Shown: in pieces, positions 44,050 through 53,322 of the stretch
How positions within the stretch are numbered: position 1 is the stretch's first letter
How the letters are laid out: each line of letters opens with the position of its first letter
NCBI RefSeq assembly: GCF_016195855.1
Contig: NZ_JACPYU010000013.1
Span: 53,224 to 117,223 of the forward strand
Origin: Aquabacterium sp.
GTDB lineage: Bacteria; Pseudomonadota; Gammaproteobacteria; Burkholderiales; Burkholderiaceae_C
Length of the DNA stretch: 64,000 bases
Direction: 5' to 3'
Notes under the pieces: model-generated
What the model was told of the DNA's origin: nothing
Databases searched by the model: none
The model's input: only the letters and a program-made list of their open reading frames with translations
Translations under genes and position numbers: made by a program

Positions 44050-45198
44050 ATGTCTGGATCTGTTCTGTCTGTTCAAGTGCGCCTGACCCTGGCTGCTGCG
44101 GCTGCCGTTGCGTTGCTGGCGCCTGCCGCCCAGGCTCAAACCGTCGTGAAGATTGGCCACGTCGGCCCGGTGTCTGGCCCGCAAGCCCATTACGGCCGAG
44201 ACAACGAAAACGGCGCCCGCATGGCCGTGGATGAACTCAACGCCCAGGGCGTGCAGATCGGCGGCAAGAAGATCAAGTTCGAGCTGGTGGCCGAAGACGA
44301 TGCGGCCGATCCCAAGCAAGGCACCGCCGCGGCCCAGAAGCTGTGCGATGCCAAGGTCAATGGCGTGGTGGGGCACCTGAACTCGGGCACCACGATCCCG
44401 GCGTCCAAGGTCTACAACCAGTGCGGCCTGCCCATGATCTCGCCCTCGGCCACCAACCCCGAGCTGACCACGCTGGGCTACAAGAACGTGTTCCGCCTGC
44501 TGGCCAATGACAACCACCTGGGCGCAGGCCTGGCCAACTACGCGGTCGACACGCTCAAGCTCAAGAAGGTCGCCATCATCGACGACCGCACGGCTTACGG
44601 CAAAGGCGTGGCCGAGGTGTTTGCCAGGGTCGCCAAGGAGCGGGGCCTGGAGGTGGTGAGCCAGCAGTACACCAACGACAAGGCGGTGGATTTCAGCGCC
44701 ATCCTCACGTCCATCAAGTCCAAGAAACCGGACGGCATCTTCTTTGGCGGCATGGACCCCCAGGCCGGCCCCATGCTGCGCCAGATGCAGCAGCTGGGCC
44801 TGAACAAGGCCTACCTGTTCGGTGGCGATGGCATCTGCACCGACAAGCTCATGGACTTGTCCAGTGGCGCCAAGACCCTGGCCAATGTGGTGTGTGCCGT
44901 GGGTGGTGCATCGCTGGACAAGCTGCCCTCCGGCAAAGCCTGGCGCGCACGTTATGACGCCAAGTTCCCCAGCCAGTTCCAGGTCTATTCGCCCTACACC
45001 TACGACGCGACCATGGTGCTGGTGGATGCCATGAAGCGCGCCAACTCCGTTGACCCCAAGGTCTACGGCCCCAAGATCGTGGAAGCGGCTTATCAAGGCG
45101 TGACGGCCAAGGTGGCTTTTGAGCCCAATGGCGAACTCAAGAACCCCGCCATGACGCTCTACAGCTACAAGGACGGCAAGAAAGTGCCGCTGAACTGA
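44050..45198 (+). CDS. livK: Branched-chain amino-acid-type ABC transporter substrate-binding protein
   Basis: 382 residues from ATG 44050, with GAGGTGG six bases upstream (the GTG inside it is not used). A signal peptide ends near AAQA. The mature protein is a type I periplasmic-binding fold, with VVKIGHVGPVSGPQAHYGRD, MISPSATNPELT and the hinge region KVAIIDDRTAYGKGVAEVF. LivK-family proteins bind leucine, isoleucine, valine or other small amino or organic acids. No liv permease or ATPase genes are adjacent in the window, so it is an orphan binding protein that must use transporters encoded elsewhere. The ligand cannot be assigned. Confidence 0.9.
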   Translation: MSGSVLSVQVRLTLAAAAAVALLAPAAQAQTVVKIGHVGPVSGPQAHYGRDNENGARMAVDELNAQGVQIGGKKIKFELVAEDDAADPKQGTAAAQKLCDAKVNGVVGHLNSGTTIPASKVYNQCGLPMISPSATNPELTTLGYKNVFRLLANDNHLGAGLANYAVDTLKLKKVAIIDDRTAYGKGVAEVFARVAKERGLEVVSQQYTNDKAVDFSAILTSIKSKKPDGIFFGGMDPQAGPMLRQMQQLGLNKAYLFGGDGICTDKLMDLSSGAKTLANVVCAVGGASLDKLPSGKAWRARYDAKFPSQFQVYSPYTYDATMVLVDAMKRANSVDPKVYGPKIVEAAYQGVTAKVAFEPNGELKNPAMTLYSYKDGKKVPLN

Positions 45199-45242
45199 TT
45201 TCTTCAGAACGCACCGAAATCCTTGCTACAATAGCGGGCTTC

Positions 45243-45332
<90 letters not shown>

Positions 45333-45439
45333 GGAACTTGAGAGCCCCAAAATCCCTGTCATGTCAATGACTTGCGATGATGGGGCTTTCCTCATTTCCC
45401 CCACGCTTTTTCACCCTGTTGCCTGCTGGATATGCGCGG

Positions 45440-46189
45440 TCAGCTTGCCGAATACTTTTGCAGTGCTTGTTGGGTTGTCCAGCTGCTGCTGGTCTGGGCC
45501 TGCGATATCTTGGTAGCTGCGTCGAGCAGGGCGCTTTGCTGTTGCTTCAGGGCGAGCGCCTTCTCGCCTGACCTGACGGACGCCACGTTCAGCCGGCCCT
45601 TGTCTGCAAGCTCCGATTCGGCTCGTTTGGCCATGGCCTTGCCAAGCTGAGACAAGGTGGAGATCGCGGCATCCGGGTTGGCCGCCAAGCTCTTTTGCAG
45701 GACGGACGAGTCCAGTGTCAGCGTGCCGTCTTGTTGTCTGGTGAAGCCCAGCTTGCTGAGTTGTGATCGTGACGCGTCTGATGTGGACAGCGTTCTTTTC
45801 GACTCCGTCAATGCCCTGGATGCATCGGTCTGGCTCTTGCCATTTGCCGCAGTTGCCGAGTTGGCCTGTTTGATGGCGGCGTTGAATGCGGAGACGAAGC
45901 GCTCGGCCATCTTGACGGTGTCTGCCGCGGTGGTTTTGCTCGAGCCGTTGGCGAGGGCATTGGCTGCGGTCGCCAGGCTTGAGATGGCCGCTTTGTACTG
46001 ACCCAGTTGCGATATCGAGGTGGATTCAGATTGAGCCTGCGCGACGATGCGCTCGTGCGCCTTCGCCAATGCAGGAGATATCTTTGTCAATGCCGAGGAT
46101 GCCTGGCTTTGTGCCGTACTGGTCGATGAGGATGAGCTGCTTTTCTGCGCACTGGAGGCGGTGACTGTGTTCAATGGCAGGGTGCTCAT
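45440..46189 (-). CDS. Orphan protein resembling the C-terminal part of flagellar cap FliD
   Basis: 249 residues from ATG 46189 (weak ribosome site). Ser/Thr/Ala-rich N-terminus, then long helices (ALAKAHERIVAQAQSESTSI, AERFVSAFNAAIKQANSA). The segment KLGFTRQQDGTLTLDSSVLQ and SLAANPDAA strongly recall the FliD C-terminal domain pattern of Leu-Gly, Asp-Gly-x-Leu, a Leu-Asp strand and an Asn-Pro-Asp-Ala helix. The C-terminus, rich in Gln and Ser, matches the helical leg that inserts into the filament end. It lacks the large head domains of FliD (about 450 residues) and the usual flagellar neighbours. It may be an alternative hook- or filament-associated protein. Family link is by eye. Confidence 0.65.
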   Translation of the reverse strand: MSTLPLNTVTASSAQKSSSSSSTSTAQSQASSALTKISPALAKAHERIVAQAQSESTSISQLGQYKAAISSLATAANALANGSSKTTAADTVKMAERFVSAFNAAIKQANSATAANGKSQTDASRALTESKRTLSTSDASRSQLSKLGFTRQQDGTLTLDSSVLQKSLAANPDAAISTLSQLGKAMAKRAESELADKGRLNVASVRSGEKALALKQQQSALLDAATKISQAQTSSSWTTQQALQKYSAS

Positions 46190-46273
46190 GTCTTGACTCG
46201 ATTGATTTCACTGTCCCAGCACACTGCCAGCAAGCAGCCCCAGCCTATGCAAAGAAAAGGACGACGAAACGGG

Positions 46274-46294
46274 CAAGTCAGCCTGCTTGACTTG
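46274..46294. repeat. 7-bp inverted repeat in divergent region
   Basis: CAAGTCA and TGACTTG separated by 7 bp form a perfect dyad 85 bp upstream of the FliD-like gene and 100 bp upstream of the histidine kinase gene. It could be an operator for either gene. No T run, so not a terminator. Confidence 0.35.
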
Positions 46295-46394
46295 TCATTG
46301 ATCATGGTTCGTCAAGCGGTGCGTCAATCGGCACGCGTTACATTTGGGGCCGGCCCTGTGCCGCTGCTCCTGAGACCCACGCACACAACCCGAC

Positions 46395-47837
46395 ATGCTT
46401 CATCCGCAGACTGCATTTTTCCTGGCAGGCTTGCTGTACATCGCCTTGCCCTTGACGGCGTGGTCGATCCTGCGGCGTCGCCATAACGGGCGTGCCGTGA
46501 CCCTGTGGTGTCTGGGGGGCGGGGTGTTTGGCATTGGTACCGCACTCATCGGCATGCGCGGGACCGCGCCGGCCTGGTTGAGTTTCGCCGTGGCCAACTT
46601 GATGGTCTTCGGGAGTTATGCCTTGCGATCCGCTTCGCTTCGGCGGGAGCTGGGGCAGAGCGATGGGCTGAGGGTGTCCGGTGCCGCATGGCTATCGGTC
46701 AGCGTGCTCTACCTGATGCTGCTGACGATATCGCCGCTGGACGCGCCGCGTGTGGTGCTCAGTTCTGCAGCCAATATGGGCGGCGCACTGTCCCTGTCCT
46801 GGCTGGCATGGAAGCTGTTCCGCATCAAGGGCTATCGCAGTGCCGCCATGCTGTCGGTCGCCTATGGTCTGTTTGCCATGTCCATGCTGATGCGTGGCGT
46901 AGTCAACGTCGTCAACTGGCAGAAGGTCGTGGTCTTCTCATCAGGGCCGGAGTTCGTGTTCGCCTTCATCGCGGCGCTGATTGCGGCGTTGTACGGCAAC
47001 CTGGGCTACATCGGCATCGCGCTGGAGTCGGCGCGTGAGGTCGAGCTCGCCCGCGCCACGGAGTTGAGCCGCGAGCAGGAGAAGCGCGAGCAGATCGAGC
47101 TGCATTCACGCGAGCTGTCGGTGCTGCTGGATGAGCGCACGCAGTTGCTGGCGCACCGCGAAGAGATGCTGGGCGTGATGGCACATGAGGTTAGGCAGCC
47201 TTTGAACAATGCTTCAGCTGCCTTGCAAAGCGCGGCAGCGGTGCTGGCGCGTGTCCATGATGGCCAGGAGGCCATGCTGCGCCTGAACCGTGCCAACGCG
47301 GTGCTCATGCAGGTGTCGGCGTCGATCGACAACGTGCTGGCCGACGCGGTGTTGCTGGACGGGGGCGAAGCCATGGTTCGTCAGGAGACGGACATCGACA
47401 CGTTGCTGGCCCTGGTGCTGGCCGATATCTCTCCCGAGGTTCGGCACAGGGTGCACGTCGAGCGCCCGGCTGCGGCCAGAACCGCGGACATGAATGCCAG
47501 CCTGATGCGCCTGGCGCTGCGCAACCTCATCGTCAATGCCCTGGTCTATTCGCCAGCCGATGCGGACGTGATCGTGCGTGTCAGCGACAGCGACAACCCT
47601 CTGGGGCTGAACATCGATGTGTGTGACCGCGGCCCGGGCTTCGAGCCCACGGTGCTGGACAAGTTGTTCACCCGTGGCACGCGGGGCACAAGGGCGGCTC
47701 AGCCGGGTGGGCATGGCTTGGGGCTGCACATCGTGCAGCGCGTCATGCACATGCACGGCGGTTCAGCCCAGTTGGTGCAGAACCTGCCCGGCGAGGCCGT
47801 GGTCATGCGCCTGGTGCTGCCTCAGACCGAGGCTTGA
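46395..47837 (+). CDS. Membrane sensor histidine kinase
   Basis: 480 residues. The N-terminal half holds about six or seven hydrophobic helices (5-27, 36-56, 62-78, 100-116, 120-140, 150-170, 185-210) with short loops, so sensing is probably within the membrane. A coiled linker leads to the HisKA domain with His264 in VMAHEVRQPLNNA. The ATPase domain shows NLIVNALVYSP, CDRGPGFEP and GGHGLGLHIVQR. There is no receiver domain, and no response regulator is adjacent; the nearest is at 51317 with its own kinase. It is therefore an orphan kinase. Ligand unknown. Divergent from the FliD-like gene. Confidence 0.9.
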   Translation: MLHPQTAFFLAGLLYIALPLTAWSILRRRHNGRAVTLWCLGGGVFGIGTALIGMRGTAPAWLSFAVANLMVFGSYALRSASLRRELGQSDGLRVSGAAWLSVSVLYLMLLTISPLDAPRVVLSSAANMGGALSLSWLAWKLFRIKGYRSAAMLSVAYGLFAMSMLMRGVVNVVNWQKVVVFSSGPEFVFAFIAALIAALYGNLGYIGIALESAREVELARATELSREQEKREQIELHSRELSVLLDERTQLLAHREEMLGVMAHEVRQPLNNASAALQSAAAVLARVHDGQEAMLRLNRANAVLMQVSASIDNVLADAVLLDGGEAMVRQETDIDTLLALVLADISPEVRHRVHVERPAAARTADMNASLMRLALRNLIVNALVYSPADADVIVRVSDSDNPLGLNIDVCDRGPGFEPTVLDKLFTRGTRGTRAAQPGGHGLGLHIVQRVMHMHGGSAQLVQNLPGEAVVMRLVLPQTEA

Positions 47838-47862
47838 CGCGGCCAAGGTGCTAGATGCAAAA

Positions 47863-47891
47863 AGCCCGCAAGACACGAGGTCTTGCGGGCT
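47863..47891 (-). terminator. Rho-independent terminator between convergent kinase and hydrolase genes
   Basis: A 12-bp perfect stem (AGCCCGCAAGAC / GTCTTGCGGGCT) with a 5-base loop. On the minus strand it is followed by TTTT, so it best serves the hydrolase gene ending at 47914, and it may also stop the kinase transcript. Confidence 0.85.
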
Positions 47892-47913
47892 GTCAGGCGA
47901 TCAGCCGGGCTGA

Positions 47914-49968
47914 TCAGTTCAGGGCGCTGGTGGGCACCACAGGCAGGACCACGCTGGATGGGTAGTTCGGCTCGTTGAGGATGGTGCTCACGTTGCCATT
48001 GGCTGCTGCCTGCTGCGGTGTGGGCCACACACCTTGTGCCTGGTTGCTGGCGCTGATGGCGATGCGCAGCTTGTGCCCCTTGCGCACCAGGGCGGCAGCA
48101 GGGAACACTTCCACAGGCACCAGCATGGGCTGGCCGGGCACCACAGCCTGCCTGGACGCCGCCGTGAACGGGTGCCAGGGCTGCATCATGATGCCCTTGA
48201 CGTAGCGCGAGCGGGTGGTGTCGACGGCACGGTAGCTGGCCGACATCAGACCGTTGGTGATCGGCGTGGCCTTGCCGAAGATGTCGACGTCGTCCACGCG
48301 AACCGACAGGGCCGCCTCGGTCTTGGTCGCCTTCATCCAGATGTCAGCCTGAATGGGGCCGTTGAGGTAGAGGTCGCTCGTGAGCATGGGCGTCTCGTAC
48401 ACCAGCGCGTTCTGGGCATTCTCGACATACGCATCGTTCGAGTAACAGGCCTTGGGGAACAGGCCGGAGATGCCCAGCGACCATTGCACATAGCTGATCG
48501 AGCAGTCGCTGCCATCGTTGATGGTCACTTTGGCTGTCACGGTGCTGCCGCTGCTGCTGACGCCGTAGGTCACGACGGGTGCATCGGGCTCGCTGATGGT
48601 GTGCGAGGGTTCAGCCACGGTGGGCTTTTGCGCGTTCAGGCTCATGTTGCCGCGCAGGTACATGCGCTGAGGCGCCATTTGAGGGTGGGGCCAGTCGGTG
48701 GCACGGGCGTAGCGGTCGGTGCTCAACAACCCGTAGCCTTGAACGTATTGGGTGACGTTGGGCAGGCTGGTTGCCCCGGTGTTCATGCCCTTGAGGTACT
48801 GGTCGAACCACTGCAACAGCAGGGATGCGGCGCCTGGTGCACCCTTGGAGGTCGAGTTGTTGGCGCCACTCAAGGCAGCCTGGACAGCGCCCACGTGCGA
48901 GCCTGGCAGGATCACCAGCTTGGTGTTGACGTTGTTCTTCAACTGCTCGTAGAGCAGCGGTTCGTCGCGCTGGAAGATGTCGTTGGAGCCGCCAATGAGG
49001 AAGGTGGGTACCTTGATCCTGGAGGCCGTCTCGATGGGGGAGCGCACCGACCAGAACGAGCCGTCGTCGGTGGCATAACCTGTCACGCCGGCCAGGGAGT
49101 TGTTGACGGTGGGCAGGTACCAGTCGTTGATCGCTGCGATGTGCTCCTGGTTGGCCGCTTCAATCTGGTCGGCGTACTCGGGGTGCAGCGATTTGGCCAG
49201 GTCATTGGCGACACTCAAAGATTGCGTCAGGGGCAACCAGATGCTGATGAACTTGGCGTTGAGCAAGCCGCCCGTGCCGACGGTGCCGCGATAGGCATCA
49301 CCCATCGGCACTTCGGCGAACACGGCCTTCACGGCGGGGTTTTGCTGGCCCGCTGTCAACAAGCTGGTGATGCCCAGGTACGAGGTGCCGGCCAGGCCAA
49401 GCTGGCCGTTGAACCATGGCTGCCTGGTGACCCAATCCACGGCTTCAGCGTAGCCGGCCTGCTCGTCTTCGCCGATCAAGGCTTCTTTGCCGTCAGACAT
49501 GCCCGAGCCGAGGATGTCCACCGCCACGGAGATGTAGCCGCGTTTGATGTTGAACTCGTCCTTGCCGCCCACCAGCAGGGTGTTGCCCTTGGTGGCAAAG
49601 GTGCCCAGCAGCAGGCCGGTGTCAATGCGATAGGCCGTTTGAGTCAGGACAGCGGGGAAGTTGCCCGCAACCGGGTTGCCATCGGCATCGGCCGGTACCG
49701 ACACGAACACCGCCAGCTTCTTGCCATTCTTCATGGTGATGAACTGCAGCGGCAAGGTGGTGATCTTGGGGTATTGCTCTGCCCGCGAATACTCAGACCA
49801 GGTGCTGCTGGCGTTCGTGGTGATCGCCGTGTTGGTGCTGCTGTTGCTGCCGCGCGTGCCCAGGGTGGTGGTTTGCGCCGAGGCCAGGCTGGCGATGCCA
49901 ATCGACAGCAGGGCGGCAACCAGGCTGCGCACTGCGAAGCGGGTGCCGTTGTCCGATGAAAGTTTCAC
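47914..49968 (-). CDS. Exported CocE/NonD (X-Pro dipeptidyl-peptidase S15-like) hydrolase
   Basis: 684 residues from a GTG at 49968, with AAAGGAG six bases upstream. The signal peptide ends near ASLASAQ (about 32). The N-terminal alpha/beta-hydrolase domain has the nucleophile elbow GLAGTSYLG (Ser196), an acid in GGSNDIFQRDEP and a His in LPGSHVG. The C-terminal part, from about 420, is the jelly-roll typical of the S15/CocE group (ALSVRVDDVDIFG, SASYRAVDTTRSRYV). Members hydrolyse esters or X-Pro peptides, and acylases such as glutaryl-7-ACA acylase also belong here; this one is periplasmic or secreted. An AraC-family gene lies directly upstream on the same strand and may control it. Confidence 0.9.
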   Translation of the reverse strand: MKLSSDNGTRFAVRSLVAALLSIGIASLASAQTTTLGTRGSNSSTNTAITTNASSTWSEYSRAEQYPKITTLPLQFITMKNGKKLAVFVSVPADADGNPVAGNFPAVLTQTAYRIDTGLLLGTFATKGNTLLVGGKDEFNIKRGYISVAVDILGSGMSDGKEALIGEDEQAGYAEAVDWVTRQPWFNGQLGLAGTSYLGITSLLTAGQQNPAVKAVFAEVPMGDAYRGTVGTGGLLNAKFISIWLPLTQSLSVANDLAKSLHPEYADQIEAANQEHIAAINDWYLPTVNNSLAGVTGYATDDGSFWSVRSPIETASRIKVPTFLIGGSNDIFQRDEPLLYEQLKNNVNTKLVILPGSHVGAVQAALSGANNSTSKGAPGAASLLLQWFDQYLKGMNTGATSLPNVTQYVQGYGLLSTDRYARATDWPHPQMAPQRMYLRGNMSLNAQKPTVAEPSHTISEPDAPVVTYGVSSSGSTVTAKVTINDGSDCSISYVQWSLGISGLFPKACYSNDAYVENAQNALVYETPMLTSDLYLNGPIQADIWMKATKTEAALSVRVDDVDIFGKATPITNGLMSASYRAVDTTRSRYVKGIMMQPWHPFTAASRQAVVPGQPMLVPVEVFPAAALVRKGHKLRIAISASNQAQGVWPTPQQAAANGNVSTILNEPNYPSSVVLPVVPTSALN

Positions 49969-50057
49969 GTTGACTCCTTTTGTTGTGCTGATTGACCATG
50001 CTAGAAACAGAAGGAGGCGCGACCAATAGCCGGATTGACCAACTTATTGGCTGTGGC

Positions 50058-50087
50058 GGATCAGGCTTACCCGGATCAGGCTTACCC
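50058..50087. repeat. Exact 15-bp tandem duplication with hairpin
   Basis: GGATCAGGCTTACCC occurs twice head to tail (50058-50072 and 50073-50087). The second copy continues into CCTGAT, forming an ATCAGG/CCTGAT stem. It lies just after the AraC gene stop and about 90 bp upstream of the hydrolase start, where an operator would be placed. Confidence 0.7.
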
Positions 50088-50093
50088 TGATGC

Positions 50094-51131
50094 TCACCAG
50101 GTCGACGGCTCGCTGCCGTTGACCGGGCCCCCCGCTTGGCCTTCCCGCCAGGCCGATGGCGTCAGGCCGGACCAGCGCCTGAAGGCGCGATGGAAGCTGT
50201 GAACGGAAGAGAAGCCAAGGGCATCGGCAATTTGCTTGAGAGGCAGCTTGCCCTCAGCCAGCAGGCGCTCGGCCATGAGGCGTTGGCACTCCTGTGCCAG
50301 CTCAGCGTGGGATGTGCCCAGCAGGCCCAGCTGCCGCCGAAAGCTGCGCTCGTTCATGCCCATTTGCGCAGCCGTCTCGGACACCGTTGGCAACCGGGGG
50401 AAAGCGTTCAGCAACCATTGGCGCACCGTATCGGCCATGTCGGAGCCAGCCTGGCGAGCAGCGAGCACGGACTCGGCGCGCGTTCGGGCAGCCATGTACG
50501 CGACAGGGTCGTGGGTGGGCATCCTGAGGTCAAGCAGGGCGGGGTTGAAACTGATCGAGCAGGCCTTGCGCTCGAAAAGGATGCGAGGGCCAAAAGTCGA
50601 CAGATAACGCTGCTCATGCCCAGTAGGGATCGAATAAGGGAATTCGACCTGGTAGATGTCCGAGCTGGCCGCTCCCGTGAACCTGAGCATCTGCACGGCG
50701 CTGGTGGCGACCTGCTCGGTACGGAAACGCCCGCTCAAGCCGTTCTCGATCACCGGGTTGACCACGAGGCGAGCCGTCTGGCCTGACTCCACCAGGTCAA
50801 TCTCGGCACGCTCGACCGCCAGCAGGGCAAAGCGCTTGATGTCGTCGAGCAGCTGGCGCAGGCTGGGCGTGGACAAGGCCAGGGGCGTGATGGCACCGTA
50901 TTTCATCAGCGCGATGCTCTTGCCGGCCACCAGCCCAAAAAATGGGTCTCCGGTTTCTTCGACGGCCGCGGCCATCAGCCGATCAAACAGGTGCAGGGGA
51001 AGCCAATCACCATCTTCTTGCAGATCGTCAGCGGACTCGATGCCGCACTGCCTCAAGACGCCGCTGGAGTCGAAGCCTTCGACGTCCAGGGTGTAGGCCA
51101 GGATCTTCAGGTTGATGGGCGAGATGCGCAT
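50094..51131 (-). CDS. AraC-family transcriptional regulator
   Basis: 345 residues. The N-terminal arabinose-binding-type domain (PF12625-like, about 20-210) is followed by a C-terminal HTH_18 domain with LPLKQIADALGFSSVHSFHR and FRRWSGLTPSAWR. It resembles the other AraC regulator in this window (24251-25291) in layout but not closely in sequence. It sits directly upstream of the exported hydrolase on the same strand, and a 15-bp tandem repeat lies in between. Local control of the hydrolase is the simplest inference. The ribosome site at the ATG is weak. Confidence 0.92.
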   Translation of the reverse strand: MRISPINLKILAYTLDVEGFDSSGVLRQCGIESADDLQEDGDWLPLHLFDRLMAAAVEETGDPFFGLVAGKSIALMKYGAITPLALSTPSLRQLLDDIKRFALLAVERAEIDLVESGQTARLVVNPVIENGLSGRFRTEQVATSAVQMLRFTGAASSDIYQVEFPYSIPTGHEQRYLSTFGPRILFERKACSISFNPALLDLRMPTHDPVAYMAARTRAESVLAARQAGSDMADTVRQWLLNAFPRLPTVSETAAQMGMNERSFRRQLGLLGTSHAELAQECQRLMAERLLAEGKLPLKQIADALGFSSVHSFHRAFRRWSGLTPSAWREGQAGGPVNGSEPSTW

Positions 51132-51260
51132 AAAAGAACAAGGCTGGTGCGGCGTGAACAGCCAAAATCGGGGGAGTCTGCAGGCTCGCTAGTCTGGCGG
51201 CTTTCCATGAGCCAAATCACGTCGAACGATCGGTGATTTCCCTAGCGTGGCGCATCGGGC

Positions 51261-51293
51261 TTTAAGCTTCACCTAAGTCCCGCGCGGCATAGT
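51261..51293 (+). promoter_or_regulatory. QseB/PmrA-like direct repeat and promoter of the two-component operon
   Basis: TTTAAG (51261-51266), N5, CCTAAG (51272-51277), then 10 bp to a -10-like CATAGT (51288-51293). The half-site, 11-bp period and 10-bp distance to the -10 are the same as in front of the Pal-like gene at 53323. The layout follows the known CTTAAG-N5-CTTAAG boxes of QseB/PmrA-type regulators and suggests autoregulation. Confidence 0.6.
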
Positions 51294-51316
51294 GGTGACT
51301 TTCAAGGACGGCGAGA

Positions 51317-51976
51317 ATGAGGCTGCTGCTGGTAGAGGACGATCACATGATCGGTGAGTCCGTGTCGGACATTCTTCGCTCGGAGCACTATGCTGTCGAC
51401 TGGGTAAAGGACGGCTTGTTGGCTGACTCTGTATTGCGTACGGAGGCCTATGACCTGGTCTTGCTGGATCTGGGCTTGCCCGGCAAGGATGGCATTGAGG
51501 TGTTGCGGGCCCTGCGCCTGAGCAGGAACCGCACGCCGGTGCTGATTGCCACCGCGCGAGATGCCGTCGAGCAACGCATCGCGGGGCTGGATGCAGGCGC
51601 GGACGACTATGTGCTCAAGCCGTACGACCTGGGTGAACTGCTGGCTCGCGTCAGGGCATTGTTGCGACGTGCCGCAGGCCGAGCCGAACCGCACTACGAA
51701 CATCTGGGCGTGACAATCAGCCCGGCCACCAGAGAGGTCTCGGTGGCGGGCCAGCCCGTGGTGCTGTCTTCCCGCGAATGGGCCGTACTGGAGTTGCTGT
51801 TGGCCCGGCCAGGTGCGGTGCTGTCACGCAGCCAGCTGGAGGAAAAGATTTTCGGTTGGGAGGATGGTGTGGTGAGCAACGCGGTTGAGGTTTACATCCA
51901 CGGTTTGCGCAAAAAGCTGGGTGCCGGTTTGATCCTGAATGTGCGCGGCGTCGGCTACATGGTGCCCAAGGGATGA
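51317..51976 (+). CDS. OmpR/PhoB-family response regulator (QseB/TctD-like)
   Basis: 219 residues. The receiver domain has the acidic pair VEDDH, phospho-acceptor Asp51 in LVLLDLGLPG and Lys in DYVLKPYDLGELLAR. The C-terminal winged helix (about 125-218) ends NAVEVYIHGLRKKLG and VRGVGYMVPKG. It should bind direct repeats as a dimer after phosphorylation by the downstream kinase. The kinase ATG overlaps its stop (ATGA). A CTTAAG-type direct repeat precedes it. Which of the QseB, PmrA or TctD groups it belongs to cannot be settled by eye. Confidence 0.94.
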   Translation: MRLLLVEDDHMIGESVSDILRSEHYAVDWVKDGLLADSVLRTEAYDLVLLDLGLPGKDGIEVLRALRLSRNRTPVLIATARDAVEQRIAGLDAGADDYVLKPYDLGELLARVRALLRRAAGRAEPHYEHLGVTISPATREVSVAGQPVVLSSREWAVLELLLARPGAVLSRSQLEEKIFGWEDGVVSNAVEVYIHGLRKKLGAGLILNVRGVGYMVPKG

Positions 51977-53313
51977 CGGGCCAGGCCACGCATTCGCTGC
52001 GCAAGCGCCTGCTGGTATTCCTGCTGGGTGCGATCACGTTGGCGGCTCTGATCCAGGCCGTCACGGTCTACCAGACAGCGCTGTCTCAAGCCGATGTCAT
52101 CTTTGATCGGCACATGCAGAAAATGGCCCTGTCGCTTCGATCGGGCGTGCCGCTGGTCAATGCGCAGGCCAACGAGGACTTCAGCCAGGACCGTGAAAAC
52201 GAAGATTTTGTCGTCCAGATGTGGACGTCCAAAGGCGTGCCTGTCTTCCAGTCGGCCGCGCATCGAACCCTGCGCAAGCCGGCGCAACCGGGCTTTTCCG
52301 ATGTGAGGACGCTGGACAACCGTATTTTCCGCGTCTTCTCCATCAGCACCTCGACGCAGGTCATCCAGGTGGCGCAGGACATGGCAGCGCGCCAGGACAT
52401 GGCCCGTGCCCTGGCCTTGCGTACCGTGGGCCCCAGCCTGCTGGCCGCACCCATTCTGATGCTGGTGGTGGGGTGGGTTGTCTCCCGGTCATTGGCGCCG
52501 GTGGCCAAAGTACGCTCCCAGATGGCATCACGCAAGGCAGACGACTTGTCTCCCTTGAGCGAGGCTGGCTTGCCTGAAGAGATCCAACCCTTGATCCAGG
52601 AACTCAACCTGCTCTTTGATCGGGTGCACCACGCCTTCGAGGCGCAAAAGAGCTTTGTGGCCGACGCTGCCCACGAGTTGCGCTCGCCATTGGCGGCGCT
52701 CAAGATCCAGGTGCAGGGCCTGCAGCGTGCGGTGGATGACAAGGCGAGGGATACGGCGATCAAGCGCCTGGCTGCGGGCATTGACCGGGCCACGCACATG
52801 GTGGACCAGTTGCTGGTGCTGGCGCGGCAGGAGGCCAGCGTCGTGGCGGGGGTGCAGTTCGAGCCCATGGACGTGGCGCAGGTCGGCTTGCTGGCGCTCA
52901 CCGATACCTTGTTGGCTGCGCAAACGCGCCAGATCGACCTCGGTGTGCATCAGGCCCATCTGTCCATGGTCAACGGGCATGCGGAGGCCCTGCGTGTTCT
53001 GATCCGCAACCTGCTGGACAACGCCGTGAAGTACACGCCACCGGGGGGCACCGTGGACCTGGATGTGAAGCCCACGTCAGTGGGCATCGTCGTATCGGTC
53101 GAAGACTCGGGCGGCGGCATACCTGCGGCTGATCGGGATCGCGTTCTGGATCGTTTTTACCGTGTCAGCGGAACCGGGCCAGAGGGCAGTGGGCTGGGCC
53201 TGGCCATTGTGAAATCGATTGCCGATCTGCATGGCGCCACGATCCTCATCGATGCCTCACCGCGCCTGGGTGGCTTGCGGGTGCAGGTGATTTTCCCCGC
53301 TTTGGTGGCCTAG
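51973..53313 (+). CDS. QseC/TctE-type sensor histidine kinase
   Basis: 446 residues. The N-terminal transmembrane helix (about 12-35) is followed by a periplasmic 2CSK_N-like domain with SQADVIFDRHMQKMALSLR, typical of QseC and TctE. A second transmembrane helix (about 155-175), a HAMP-like segment and HisKA with His234 in DAAHELRSPLAAL come next. The ATPase domain shows NLLDNAVKYTPPGG, VEDSGGGIP and GSGLGLAIV. Translationally coupled to the response regulator. The signal is unknown; QseC senses catechols and TctE tricarboxylates, but the periplasmic domain here does not decide. Confidence 0.94.
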   Translation: MTGQATHSLRKRLLVFLLGAITLAALIQAVTVYQTALSQADVIFDRHMQKMALSLRSGVPLVNAQANEDFSQDRENEDFVVQMWTSKGVPVFQSAAHRTLRKPAQPGFSDVRTLDNRIFRVFSISTSTQVIQVAQDMAARQDMARALALRTVGPSLLAAPILMLVVGWVVSRSLAPVAKVRSQMASRKADDLSPLSEAGLPEEIQPLIQELNLLFDRVHHAFEAQKSFVADAAHELRSPLAALKIQVQGLQRAVDDKARDTAIKRLAAGIDRATHMVDQLLVLARQEASVVAGVQFEPMDVAQVGLLALTDTLLAAQTRQIDLGVHQAHLSMVNGHAEALRVLIRNLLDNAVKYTPPGGTVDLDVKPTSVGIVVSVEDSGGGIPAADRDRVLDRFYRVSGTGPEGSGLGLAIVKSIADLHGATILIDASPRLGGLRVQVIFPALVA

Positions 53314-53322
53314 GGGCTGCTT

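Noticed and set aside
46274..46294. Inverted repeat CAAGTCA/TGACTTG as a terminator
   Set aside because: No T run and it lies between divergent starts, so it was listed only as a possible operator.
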